The notes beneath the pieces were generated by a model. The model searched no databases. It worked only from the letters and a program-made list of their open reading frames with translations, and had not been told where the DNA came from. Source: Chloroflexota bacterium (GTDB lineage: Bacteria; Chloroflexota; Anaerolineae; JAAYZQ01). From it: 64,000 nucleotides of DNA. The DNA is taken from NCBI GenBank assembly GCA_018606645.1, contig JAGVRI010000002.1:186001-250000 (forward strand). Reading direction: 5' to 3'. Every line of letters begins with the position of its first letter. Position 1 is the stretch's first letter. A program made the position numbers and the translations under genes. Below are positions 1 to 7,977 of this stretch, piece after piece.

Positions 1-1
1 T

Positions 2-568
2 GATCCCCATCGCCAATGGAAAATGGGGATTGACCAGGAGGCTCAGGAAGGTAAAGCCTTCGGCCACCCACAGATCGCTGAGGGTGATGCCGAACGGGGC
101 CAGCAACCAGCCCAGCCCGGAGGAGAAGCTCAGCAGGAGAAAGGCAGCGCGGCGGGCAGCGATCCGCTCCGTGAAAAGGGCGATGAACGAATAGGCGGTC
201 TGAAGGAAAAAGAATCCAGCCGCCAGGCGGGCCAGGTGGTAGGTGACGGGAATGGGGAGATGCCACCAGGCGGCCAGATGCCCCAGGGCCAGGTAGAAGG
301 TAAAGAGGAACGCGCCCTCGTGCGGCTCTGGGGTGAAGGGCAGGTGGAAAAGCCAGTCGCCGCGCGCCCCCTGCTGCATCTTGGCATAATACGACTCGCC
401 ATCCAGATGGTTGACCAGCAAACCGGTGTACTGGGTATCGGCGGGGGCCAGGAGCCAGGCGATCAGGTAGGGCAGGGCGGTCAGGCCGACGATGCCGGCG
501 GACCAGAGAAGCACCCAGCGCCTCTCCTGGGGTGTGACCTGATGTGCCGCGCCCATGGATCGATCCAT
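2..568 (-). CDS. Polytopic membrane protein, C-terminus beyond the left edge
   Basis: 189 codons are visible; the frame opens with ATG at 568 (a second in-frame ATG is at 556) and runs off the window. The product is strongly hydrophobic: a first membrane helix at about residues 18-42, a polar loop with the motif NHLDGESYYAKMQQG, then further hydrophobic stretches near 75-100, 105-125 and 140-160, ending in NPHFPLAMG at the edge. An acidic loop after the first helix resembles GT-C type glycosyltransferases of the dolichol-phosphate-mannose mannosyltransferase class, but I do not recognise the family, so the function is open. That it is a real gene is supported by the sustained membrane-protein composition; the plus-strand frame across it has no such pattern. 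Confidence 0.7.
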   Translation of the reverse strand, partial: MDRSMGAAHQVTPQERRWVLLWSAGIVGLTALPYLIAWLLAPADTQYTGLLVNHLDGESYYAKMQQGARGDWLFHLPFTPEPHEGAFLFTFYLALGHLAAWWHLPIPVTYHLARLAAGFFFLQTAYSFIALFTERIAARRAAFLLLSFSSGLGWLLAPFGITLSDLWVAEGFTFLSLLVNPHFPLAMGI

Positions 569-684
569 CGAGATCTAGAGGTCTCTTTCTTTGTCTTTAC
601 CATTGTACCACATTTGCCCACTTTGACAAGGGGGACTCTGGTCCTACTGCACCGGAGGCGTTTTGATCGTCTGGGTAGATTGAA

Positions 685-885
685 TCCGGCTGAAGCTCGA
701 AATCGGAAGAGGGAGTGGAGCCTTTCGGCGGTTTTCTGGCCGAAGCCTCGACCTTGGCCGAAGGGAGTGGAGCCTTTCGGCGGACAATCCGGCTGAAGCC
801 TCGACTCCGGGGTGGAGGCGAAGCCTTTCGGCGGTTTTTCCGGATAAGGCCTCGACTCCGGGGGAAGGGAGAGCCTTCCGATTGG
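685..885. repeat. Four degenerate tandem units of about 51 bases
   Basis: Units begin near 685, 736, 787 and 839. Shared blocks are GGAGTGGAGCCTTTCGGCGG (713-732 and 764-783, exactly 51 apart), AAGCCTTTCGGCGG (821-834) and a TCCGGCTGAAGCCTCGACTC-like block (787, 838, degenerate in the others). Each unit contains complementary pieces (GCCGAA..CCTTTCGGC), so each could fold as a hairpin. No credible coding potential: frames across it are just repetitive Pro/Gly/Arg translations. It fills most of the 556-base gap between the membrane gene and the zinc-ribbon gene. Confidence 0.75.
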
Positions 886-909
886 TCCGTCCAACCGCGG
901 CCTTTTGTT

Positions 910-937
910 TTGTCCCTGGTAGGGGCTGTGGTATAAT
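910..937 (+). promoter_or_regulatory. Sigma-A type promoter
   Basis: A -35 box TTGTCC (910-915), 16-base spacer and a perfect TATAAT -10 box (932-937). Transcription should begin near 943-945, reading through a structured 110-140 base segment towards the zinc-ribbon gene. Confidence 0.7.
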
Positions 938-942
938 AGCCG

Positions 943-1087
943 CAACTTGGACGAGGGACTCAGGCGATGACAACAGTGAAGTTGTGCGGGATATCCCAGA
1001 ACCCAGATCCTCGCAGCAAGCCGATGCCTGCCCCTGGGACCAGGGCGCAGTGGGGGACCTCATGCCACGGGCATGAGGTCCTTCTTT
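943..1087 (+). ncRNA. Candidate structured leader or small RNA
   Basis: The segment between a strong promoter and a strong intrinsic terminator is about 140 bases, non-coding, and rich in local pairing: CAAC..GTTG (970-984), GGGATATCCC (988-997), CCCTGG..CCAGGG around 1032-1045, then the terminator stem. It does not match 6S, 4.5S, tmRNA, RNase P or a riboswitch class that I can recall. Two readings are possible: a free-standing small RNA, or a 5' leader in which the terminator attenuates the gene that starts at 1125. Confidence 0.4.
1055..1087 (+). terminator. Intrinsic terminator or attenuator upstream of zinc-ribbon gene
   Basis: Perfect 12-bp stem GGACCTCATGCC (1055-1066) / GGCATGAGGTCC (1070-1081) with a 3-base loop, followed by TTCTTT. 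It lies between the promoter at 910-937 and the start codon at 1125. Confidence 0.75.
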
Positions 1088-1124
1088 GTAAGCGGGCACT
1101 GAGAGACCCAGCGGGGAGGTGGGG

Positions 1125-1826
1125 ATGAGCATCGTACGGCAATTCTACCGACTCCAGTTGGTGGATGCCGAGTTGGCGGAACGAAGGGCTCAGTTAGCCG
1201 ATGTCGAAGCCAGTCTGGGAGAAACCGAGGACGTGATCCGGGCACGGCAGGCGGTGGTCGAAGAGGAGGAAAGGGTCGCACAACTGAGAAAGCAGGTGCG
1301 TGCGCTGGAGCTGGAGATCGGGGGATTGAACGACAAGCTGAAACGGAATCAGGACCGGCTGTACAGCGGCCAGGTGCGCAACCCCAAGGAACTGAGCAGC
1401 CTTCACGACGAAGCCAATGCCCTGCGCCGTCGTCGAAGCGAACTGGAAGATCGCCAACTGGAAGCGATGATCGCTCTGGAGGAAGAAGAGGCCGAGCTGG
1501 CGGAACGGCAGGCGCGCCTGCGCCAGATCGAGGCCACGTGGCGCCAGGAACAGCAGGCCCTGCAGGCCAGGAAACAGGAATTAGAGTCCCTGTTGGCCGA
1601 ACTGGAAGAGCAACGCCAAGAGATGCGGACGAAACTGGGCGCGGCAAACCGGGCGCTGTACGACGATCTAAGCCGGCGCCTGGCTGGCACCGTAGTGGCG
1701 TTGCTCAAGCAAGGCATGTGCCAGGTCTGCGGAGTGGATGTGCCGTTCACCATGGCGCGGGCGGTGGAACGCGGCGAAGGGATCCATTATTGTCCCGTCT
1801 GCGAGCGAATGCTCTATGGAGGATGA
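1125..1826 (+). CDS. C4-type zinc-ribbon coiled-coil protein (COG1579 family)
   Basis: About 233 residues. Residues 5-170 are a long, heptad-rich Glu/Arg/Leu coiled coil; the C-terminus carries a zinc ribbon made of CQVCG and YCPVCERML, the arrangement of the COG1579/DUF164 family of cytoplasmic putative nucleic-acid-binding proteins of unknown exact role. The ATG at 1125 is preferred because GGGGAGG (1112-1118) sits six bases upstream; an in-frame GTG at 1119 abuts that site. The gene lies 38 bases after an intrinsic terminator, so it may be attenuated. It is 67 bases ahead of the oxidase pair and could be co-transcribed with it. Confidence 0.85.
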   Translation: MSIVRQFYRLQLVDAELAERRAQLADVEASLGETEDVIRARQAVVEEEERVAQLRKQVRALELEIGGLNDKLKRNQDRLYSGQVRNPKELSSLHDEANALRRRRSELEDRQLEAMIALEEEEAELAERQARLRQIEATWRQEQQALQARKQELESLLAELEEQRQEMRTKLGAANRALYDDLSRRLAGTVVALLKQGMCQVCGVDVPFTMARAVERGEGIHYCPVCERMLYGG

Positions 1827-1893
1827 TCCGGGTGGGAGAGAAGCCCTGCCCGATTCCTGACTCTGTTGTCAACGATGACGATAGGAGAAAGAA

Positions 1894-3360
1894 ATGACCG
1901 ATCAGGAGAAACTGAAAGCAGCATTGACCGAACTGCAAGCGTTCTTAGGGGACCGCGCTACCGACAGCGCCATTCACCGGATGGCCTACAGTCGTGACTG
2001 GAGCCCCCGCTACAAGGATATGACCGATCTGCCGGACATCCTGGTGGTGCCCCGCAACACTGAGGAGGTGGTGCAGATCGTCCAGGTGGCGCTCAAGTAC
2101 GAGTTGCCGGTGATCCCCTTTGCCGGCGGGACGGGCATGGGGGGTGGGGTGGTCGCCTGGAAGGGTGGGATCATGGTCGAGACCAAGGGTATGAACCAGG
2201 TGTTGGAGATTGATCCGGCCAATATGTCGGTGACCGTCCAGGCGGGCATTACCATCTGGGAGCTGAACGAGCGTCTGGCTCCGTACGGTTTGTGGTTGCC
2301 CCACCAGCCGGAGAGCAAGCGAGCCTGCACCATCGGCGCTTCCATCGGGTGCGACAACGACTCGACCTTTGGCGTGCGCTATGGCAAGATCCTGGATTGC
2401 CTGACCAACGCGGTGGTAGTGACGGGGCGAGGGGAAGCGGTGCGCCTGGGGCATCGGAAAGCATCGTTCTCGTCCACCGGCTATAACCTCATGCATCTGC
2501 TGGTGGCGGCGGAAGGCACGCTGGGCATCGTCACCGAGGCGACGTTGCGGGTGGTGACCTTGCCCAAGACGCGGGAAGTACGGGCCTGGGTGTTTCGCAC
2601 CCTGATCGATGGGGCGCGGGCCCTGGAGCGCACCCTGGCCAGCGGTCTGAGTGTGGAGAGCGCGCACCTGAACTGCCGGCGACGGCTGCACTTCTACACC
2701 CATGCCTTCCGCCAAAAGTACGGCAAAGAGCCGGAAATCCCGGATTGGGCGGAATCGATCCTCTTTCTTTCGTTCGCGGGGGATGAGGATGTAGTGGAAT
2801 TTAGCCTCCAGAAGGCGCGCTCGATCCTGGAAGGGGAGTTTCACGGGGAATGGGTCCGCGAACAGGAGATGGTCGAGGGCTACTGGGATAGCAAACATCG
2901 GCTGGCATTCATTCCCTTCAAACAAAAATGGCCCGATAGCCAGCGGGAGAAAAAGTTCGGGGCGGCCGATGTGGGCGTCCCCATGGGTCGTCTGGAAGAG
3001 ATGTATCATGCCTTTCTCGAGATCTCGGCTAAATATGACCAGCAGATCCTGGGCATGACGGTCTATAACGAATCGCCCAACAAGGTCAGCCCCAGCATCA
3101 GCTTTGCCGTGTTCGTGGATGACTCGACCGAAGAGACGGTGCAGAACTTTTACCGCTACGTGCGGGAGATGAGTCTGAAGGCGGTCGAGCTGGAAGGCAC
3201 GATGAGCACCTATATCGGGGATGGGGACCGGCTGGGCGGCTTTAACGAACTGGAACACGGGTTGAGCTTCCAATATATGAAGGAACTCAAGGCGCTCTTT
3301 GACCCGAAGAATATCATGAACCCCGGCAAAAAGTTCGAATCGCGATGGATACAACCATGA
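1894..3360 (+). CDS. FAD-binding oxidase, GlcD / D-lactate dehydrogenase family
   Basis: 488 residues, the usual size for flavoprotein subunits of 2-hydroxyacid oxidases (glycolate oxidase GlcD, D-lactate dehydrogenase). The PCMH-type FAD-binding domain covers roughly residues 45-225, with the pyrophosphate-binding stretch PFAGGTGMGGG and the later AAEGTLGIVTEATL; the FAD-oxidase C-terminal domain follows and ends with FDPKNIMNPGKKF, typical of the family. A clear ribosome site AGGAG lies seven to eight bases before the ATG. It is followed after about 60 bases by an iron-sulfur CCG-domain gene, so the two very likely form a cytoplasmic or membrane-associated GlcDF-like complex. The exact 2-hydroxyacid cannot be read from the sequence. 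Confidence 0.88.
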   Translation: MTDQEKLKAALTELQAFLGDRATDSAIHRMAYSRDWSPRYKDMTDLPDILVVPRNTEEVVQIVQVALKYELPVIPFAGGTGMGGGVVAWKGGIMVETKGMNQVLEIDPANMSVTVQAGITIWELNERLAPYGLWLPHQPESKRACTIGASIGCDNDSTFGVRYGKILDCLTNAVVVTGRGEAVRLGHRKASFSSTGYNLMHLLVAAEGTLGIVTEATLRVVTLPKTREVRAWVFRTLIDGARALERTLASGLSVESAHLNCRRRLHFYTHAFRQKYGKEPEIPDWAESILFLSFAGDEDVVEFSLQKARSILEGEFHGEWVREQEMVEGYWDSKHRLAFIPFKQKWPDSQREKKFGAADVGVPMGRLEEMYHAFLEISAKYDQQILGMTVYNESPNKVSPSISFAVFVDDSTEETVQNFYRYVREMSLKAVELEGTMSTYIGDGDRLGGFNELEHGLSFQYMKELKALFDPKNIMNPGKKFESRWIQP

Positions 3361-3422
3361 TGGGCGCTTGGCCGGCAGGCTGAGCAACGATGAATCACCA
3401 TGATCTAGAAATGAGGACAACG

Positions 3423-4496
3423 ATGGCAGAATATCGGGCTTTGGAACAATTCGTGGACGATATCTATACCTGCAACCGCACCCGGTGCGGCTTTTGCAGC
3501 GTGGAATGCCCGGTCTTTCGGGTGAAACGGATGGAGACCTATGCCAGCCGGGGACGGATGCTGGTCGCCCGTGGTCTGCTGGAGGGCATCCTGGAACCGT
3601 CGGCCGAGATGCAGGAGGTGATGGATGCCTGCCTGATGTGCGGCTACTGCCAGGCCCGCTGCGCCTTGGAGAACCTGGATATCTTTAGTGCGGTGCGCCG
3701 CGAGTTGCGGGAGGCCGGGTTTGCCTCGCCGAAACACGAACAGACGGCGGAGCGGATCCTGGAGACGGGGACGCTCTTTGACCGCCCTATGCCGTTCCGG
3801 CGGGTGGGGACCACCCCTCTCTATCTGGGCTGTGCCTATCAGAGCAAACCCCACCAGGTCCAGACTATCGTCTCGGTGTTGGAAAAGGTAGGCCTCGATC
3901 CGCTGGTTTCGGATGAGGTATGTTGCAGCTATATCATCTCGGCGGTCGGGTTCGAGGAGGAGTTCCAACGAGCCCAGGCCCGCTTTCGGCAGGTGTATGG
4001 ACCTCATCTGGAGAAGGAGATCCTGACTGTCTGCCCGACCTGTACGGCAACGCTCCGCGACGAGTATGGGTTACAGGTCAAGCATGCCTTGGTGGCCGTG
4101 GCCGAACGACTGCCGGGCATGACAATCAAGCCGATCAATCGGCGGGTGACCTACCACGATCCCTGCCACCTGGGGCGGATGCTGGGGGTGATCGAGGAGC
4201 CGCGCCAGATTCTGAAGGCTCTGGGGATGGAGCTGGTCGAGATGGAGCACCACGGCGTCTTCTCCACCTGCTGCGGGGGAGGGGGCGGCGTGTTCGACGT
4301 GGACCGGGCGTTGGCGGTGGAAGTGGCCAAGAACCGCGTCCGCGATGCGGTGGCGGTCGGAGTGGACATCATCGTAACCGCCTGCCCGACCTGTCAACCG
4401 ACCTTGTTGCGGGGGGCTGGCCGCCTGGTGAATGAATTGGGCGTGTTCGTAGATGTCCTCGATCTGTGGGAGTTGCTGGATCAGGCTCTGGATTGA
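3423..4496 (+). CDS. Iron-sulfur oxidoreductase subunit with CCG domains (GlcF-like)
   Basis: About 357 residues. N-terminal half has two [4Fe-4S] ferredoxin-type motifs, one CNRTRCGFCSVECP and one CLMCGYCQARC; the C-terminal half has two cysteine-rich CCG domains (CCSYI, CPTC, DPCHLGR, STCCGGGGG). This is the build of GlcF, LutA and heterodisulfide reductase HdrD-like subunits, which pass electrons from a flavoprotein partner (here the gene just upstream) to quinone or another carrier. The ATG at 3423 has GAGGA five bases upstream and is preferred over in-frame ATGs at 3390 and 3411. The gene ends at a bidirectional terminator. Confidence 0.87.
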   Translation: MAEYRALEQFVDDIYTCNRTRCGFCSVECPVFRVKRMETYASRGRMLVARGLLEGILEPSAEMQEVMDACLMCGYCQARCALENLDIFSAVRRELREAGFASPKHEQTAERILETGTLFDRPMPFRRVGTTPLYLGCAYQSKPHQVQTIVSVLEKVGLDPLVSDEVCCSYIISAVGFEEEFQRAQARFRQVYGPHLEKEILTVCPTCTATLRDEYGLQVKHALVAVAERLPGMTIKPINRRVTYHDPCHLGRMLGVIEEPRQILKALGMELVEMEHHGVFSTCCGGGGGVFDVDRALAVEVAKNRVRDAVAVGVDIIVTACPTCQPTLLRGAGRLVNELGVFVDVLDLWELLDQALD

Positions 4497-4507
4497 TCTT
4501 GCTCTGG

Positions 4508-4556
4508 AAAAAAAAAGAGGGAAATGAACCCCGGTTCATTTCCCTCATTTGGTTTT
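4508..4556. terminator. Bidirectional intrinsic terminator
   Basis: A 14-bp stem GAGGGAAATGAACC (4517-4530) / GGTTCATTTCCCTC (4533-4546) with A9 on the left and ATTTGGTTTT on the right, so it can stop the plus-strand oxidase operon and the minus-strand glycyl radical operon. The right-hand T-run overlaps the stop codon of the minus-strand gene. Confidence 0.9.
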
Positions 4557-6921
4557 AGAAGGATCGGTGCTCGGTGCGGGCGATGATTTCGTCCTGGAGG
4601 GTCCGGCTCAGGTCGCAGAAGTAATCGCTGTAGCCGGCCACGCGGACGATCAGGTTCCGGTATTGGTCCGGGTTCCGTTGCGCCGCCCGCAGCGTCTCGG
4701 CGTCCACGACATTGAACTGGATGTGGTGTCCGTCCAGCTTAAAGTACGAGCGGATGAGGTGGACCAGGTTGTCGAGGTCGTGATCGTTCTGCAGCAGTTG
4801 CGGGGTGAATTTCTGGTTGAGGAGGGTACCGCCGGTCCGGGCATGGTCGATCTTGGCGGCGGACTTGATGACGGCGGTCGGACCGCGTCGGTCGGCGCCC
4901 TGCACCGGGGAAATCCCCTCCGACAGCGGCACGCCGGCCTTCCGCCCGTCGGGTGTGGCGCCGCACACCGAGCCAAAGTAGACGTGGCAGGTGGTCGGCA
5001 GGAGGTTGATGTGGTAGCGGCCTCCTTTGGTGTTGGGCCGGCCGTCAATGGCCTCAAAGTAGGCCTCAAAGGCAGCGCGCAACATCTGGTCGGCATAGTC
5101 GTCGTCGTTGCCGTACTTGGGGGTGCGATGCAATAGCGTCTGGCGGATCCGTTCGTAGCCCACGAAATCGGCGCGGAGGGCTTCCAGCAGTTCGGCCATG
5201 GTCATCGTTTTCTGGTCATAGACGTGGTAGCGGATGGCGGTCAGGGCGTCGGCCATGGTCCCCAGCCCGACCCCCTGGATGTAGGTGGTGTTGTAGCGGG
5301 CGCCTCCGTCGTGGTAATCCTTGCCGGTGGCGATGCAGTCGTCAATGAGCAGGGAGAGGAACGGCGCCGGCATATAGGTTGCGTAGAGCCGTTCGATGAC
5401 ATTGTTGCCCCGGACCTTGATATCGACAAAATAGTTCAACTGACGGCGATAGGCCTCGAACAGTTCGTCAAAGGTCTCGAAGGTGGTGGGGTCGCCGGTC
5501 TGCAGGCCGATCTGTCGCCCGGTTCGTGGGTCCACGCCGTTGTGCAGCGTCAGTTCGAGCACTTTGGGCATGTTGAAATAGCCGGTCAGGTTATAGTTCT
5601 CCTTGCCAAAGGCGCCGACCTCGACGCAGCCGCTGGAGCCGCCGTTGCGGGCGTCGATCACCGACTTGCCCATGCGGATCAGTTCTTGGACGATCAGGTC
5701 GGCGTTGAACACCGAGGGCTGGCCAAAGCCGGTGCGGATGATGCGCGCTGCGCGCTTGATAAAGGCATCGGGGTTCTTTTTGCTGACCTGGATGGAGGAA
5801 CTGGGCTGCAACAGACGCATCTCTTCGATGACGTCCAGCAGCAGGTAGGTGACCTCGTTCACCCCGTCGGAGCCGTCCTCCTTGACGCCCCCCAGGTTGA
5901 TCTGGGCAAAGTCGGTGTAGGTGCTGCTCTCGGCGGCCGTGACGCCGACCTTGGGCGGGGCGGGTTGGTTGTTGAATTTGATCCAGAAGCATTGGAGCAG
6001 TTCGCGGGCCATCTCCGGGGTCAGGGTTCCTTCTTCGAGTCCCTTTTTGTAGAAGGGATAGAGGTGCTGGTCGAGCCGACCGGGGCAGAAGGCATCCCAG
6101 GGGTTGAGTTCGGTGGTCACCCCGAGGTGGACGAACCAGTAGTATTGGAGGGCTTCCCAGAAATCGCGGGGGGCATGGGCCGGGACGTGGCTGCACACTT
6201 CGGCGATCCGCTCCAGCTCTGCCCTGCGCCGTGGATCGGCTTCCCGGCGGGCCAGCTCGCGGGCCTTCTCGGCGTGGCGCGCGGCAAAGCGGATGATCGC
6301 ATCGGCGACGATGAGCATCGCCTTGAGTTCTTCCTGCTTGGCGTAGGCTTCCGGATCGTTGAAATAGTCGAGTTGGCTCAGGCTGCGCTGGATGTCGCGC
6401 TTGAAATCGAGCATGCCCTTGTGGTAGATCTTGTTGTCCAGGACGGTATGGCCGGGGGAGCGCTGTTCCATGAACTCGGTAAAGATGCCGGCCTCATAGG
6501 CGGCCTTCCACTCCTCGGTCATCTCGCGGAAGATCAGGTCGCGCATCGACTTGCCCCGCCAGAAGGGGATGATCGTCTCCTCATAGACCTTGCGCGCTTC
6601 GGGGCTGACATAGAAGGAGATCTTTTCCCGGGTGTGGAGGATATCGAGGTCCTGGAGGCTGTGACAGCAGAGTTCGGGATAGGTGGGGGTGGCTTTGGGA
6701 GCCGGACCCTTTTCGCCCACGATCAGCTCATCCTCGCCGAGATAGATGGTCTTGTGTTCCATCAGGTATTGGAAGGCCAACGCGCGGCGCACCGGGACGG
6801 AGACCAGGCCGATCTCCTGCTGGTAGAAGCGGGTCATCAGCTCGGCGCGCTCGGTGGAGAGGGTCGGGATGGCCTCCAGGCTTTGCTGCCTCAATCGAGC
6901 CACTCGTTCGGTCATGCTCAT
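4555..6921 (-). CDS. hypD: Glycyl radical enzyme, probable trans-4-hydroxy-L-proline dehydratase
   Basis: 788 residues, full length for the family. The catalytic motif GGSSGCVEVG places the thiyl cysteine at Cys432 and the general base at Glu434; the glycyl radical loop VRVAGYSDYF places Gly763. Residues matching those I recall as the HypD substrate pocket sit at a constant two-residue offset: His158, Asp276, Ser332, Phe338, Tyr448, Thr643. That argues for hydroxyproline dehydration to pyrroline-5-carboxylate rather than choline lyase or pyruvate formate-lyase activity (family knowledge plus inference). Start: ATG at 6921 has GAGGG seven bases upstream. It is last in a three-gene operon. No glycyl-radical activase gene is present in the window, so the activating radical SAM enzyme must be encoded elsewhere. 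Confidence 0.85.
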   Translation of the reverse strand: MSMTERVARLRQQSLEAIPTLSTERAELMTRFYQQEIGLVSVPVRRALAFQYLMEHKTIYLGEDELIVGEKGPAPKATPTYPELCCHSLQDLDILHTREKISFYVSPEARKVYEETIIPFWRGKSMRDLIFREMTEEWKAAYEAGIFTEFMEQRSPGHTVLDNKIYHKGMLDFKRDIQRSLSQLDYFNDPEAYAKQEELKAMLIVADAIIRFAARHAEKARELARREADPRRRAELERIAEVCSHVPAHAPRDFWEALQYYWFVHLGVTTELNPWDAFCPGRLDQHLYPFYKKGLEEGTLTPEMARELLQCFWIKFNNQPAPPKVGVTAAESSTYTDFAQINLGGVKEDGSDGVNEVTYLLLDVIEEMRLLQPSSSIQVSKKNPDAFIKRAARIIRTGFGQPSVFNADLIVQELIRMGKSVIDARNGGSSGCVEVGAFGKENYNLTGYFNMPKVLELTLHNGVDPRTGRQIGLQTGDPTTFETFDELFEAYRRQLNYFVDIKVRGNNVIERLYATYMPAPFLSLLIDDCIATGKDYHDGGARYNTTYIQGVGLGTMADALTAIRYHVYDQKTMTMAELLEALRADFVGYERIRQTLLHRTPKYGNDDDYADQMLRAAFEAYFEAIDGRPNTKGGRYHINLLPTTCHVYFGSVCGATPDGRKAGVPLSEGISPVQGADRRGPTAVIKSAAKIDHARTGGTLLNQKFTPQLLQNDHDLDNLVHLIRSYFKLDGHHIQFNVVDAETLRAAQRNPDQYRNLIVRVAGYSDYFCDLSRTLQDEIIARTEHRSF

Positions 6922-6959
6922 CGTTTCACCCTCTTTTCACAGACTGCATGGGAGGCGGA

Positions 6960-7952
6960 TCACAACTCCGCCTCAGCGCCCAATCCCAACTCGGTGGCCC
7001 GGCGCAGGATCAGAGTCGCCACGGCCACGTCCTGCACCGCCACGCCAACCGATTTGAAGAATGTGATCTCTTCAGTGCTCTGCCGGCCCGGGATCTTGCC
7101 GACGGCTACCTCGCCGATTTCTCCGTGGATATCCTTCTCCTGGATCAGGCCCTGTCTCAAGGGGATGATCAGGTCGCCGGCCTCGGCCAGGCTTGCCAGG
7201 CGCGAATCGAGCACCACCCGGGCACGGGCCACCGTCTCGGCCGGGACCTCCTGCATTTCCGGGGTGTAGGAGCCGATGCCGTTGATATGGACGCCCGGTT
7301 TCAGATCTGCGTCGTTAAAGACCGGCGTCCGGGAAGTGGTGGCGGTGCAGATAACATCGGCTTCGCGCACCGCTTGAGCGGGGGAGGATGCGGCACGGAT
7401 CTCGGCCGGAATCGGGTGACCACGCTTTTTCATCTCTTCCACGTAGGCGGTCACGCTGTCGGCCACGACATCATAGACCCAGACTCGCTGGATATTCCGG
7501 ACGGTGCACACCGCTTCCAGTTGGGTGCGCGCCTGAGCGCCCGCCCCAAAGATGGCGACCACCGAGGCATCCGGTCGGGCCAACAGGTCGGTGGCGACTC
7601 CCGAAGCGGCACCAGTGCGGAGCGCTGTCAGGTAGGTGCCATCCATGACCGCCACCGGACGGCCGGTTTCCGCGTCCACGACGATGACCAGGGCGTGGAT
7701 GGTCGGTAAGCCCCGCGCGGCGTTGTTAGCAAAGACGGACACGATCTTGGCGCCCAATGCATCGCTCTGGGCCAGATAGGCGGGCATAAAGAGGGTCACG
7801 CCGTTCTGCTTTTCCACGGGGACCGGGGTTCGCAGCGGCACCACCGCCTGGCCAGCCGAAAGTTGGATGTACGCTTCTTTGACGGCCTGGATCGCCTCGG
7901 CCATGGTGATGGCCCGGCGGACATCAGAGCTGGATAGAATCCGTAGTTTCAT
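6960..7952 (-). CDS. Ornithine cyclodeaminase / mu-crystallin family enzyme
   Basis: 330 residues. The Rossmann motif FGAGAQARTQLEA and the conserved stretches GAKIVSVFANN, MDGTYLTALRTGAASGVATDLLA and GIGSYTPEMQEV are typical of the OCD/mu-crystallin family, whose members include ornithine cyclodeaminase, alanine dehydrogenase and delta1-pyrroline-2-carboxylate reductase. The ATG at 7952 is preceded by AGGAGG with six-base spacing; longer in-frame starts lack a ribosome site. It lies 25 bases after the FAD oxidase gene and 38 bases before hypD, so the three are probably one mRNA. In that setting an imino-acid reductase or ornithine-to-proline role is attractive, but this is inference. Confidence 0.85.
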   Translation of the reverse strand: MKLRILSSSDVRRAITMAEAIQAVKEAYIQLSAGQAVVPLRTPVPVEKQNGVTLFMPAYLAQSDALGAKIVSVFANNAARGLPTIHALVIVVDAETGRPVAVMDGTYLTALRTGAASGVATDLLARPDASVVAIFGAGAQARTQLEAVCTVRNIQRVWVYDVVADSVTAYVEEMKKRGHPIPAEIRAASSPAQAVREADVICTATTSRTPVFNDADLKPGVHINGIGSYTPEMQEVPAETVARARVVLDSRLASLAEAGDLIIPLRQGLIQEKDIHGEIGEVAVGKIPGRQSTEEITFFKSVGVAVQDVAVATLILRRATELGLGAEAEL

Positions 7953-7977
7953 GGACGTCCTCCTGTATGACAGAATC

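Noticed and set aside
23-796. 257-codon frame on the plus strand
   Set aside because: Opposite to a frame with clear membrane-helix pattern, and its end runs through the tandem repeat.
1945-3420. 491-codon frame on the minus strand
   Set aside because: Antisense to the FAD oxidase gene, His/Arg/Gln-rich with no recognisable domain.
5224-7269. 681-codon open frame on the plus strand
   Set aside because: Antisense to the glycyl radical enzyme and the next gene; no family motif, low-complexity Gly/Val/Asp composition caused by GC-rich codon use on the other strand.
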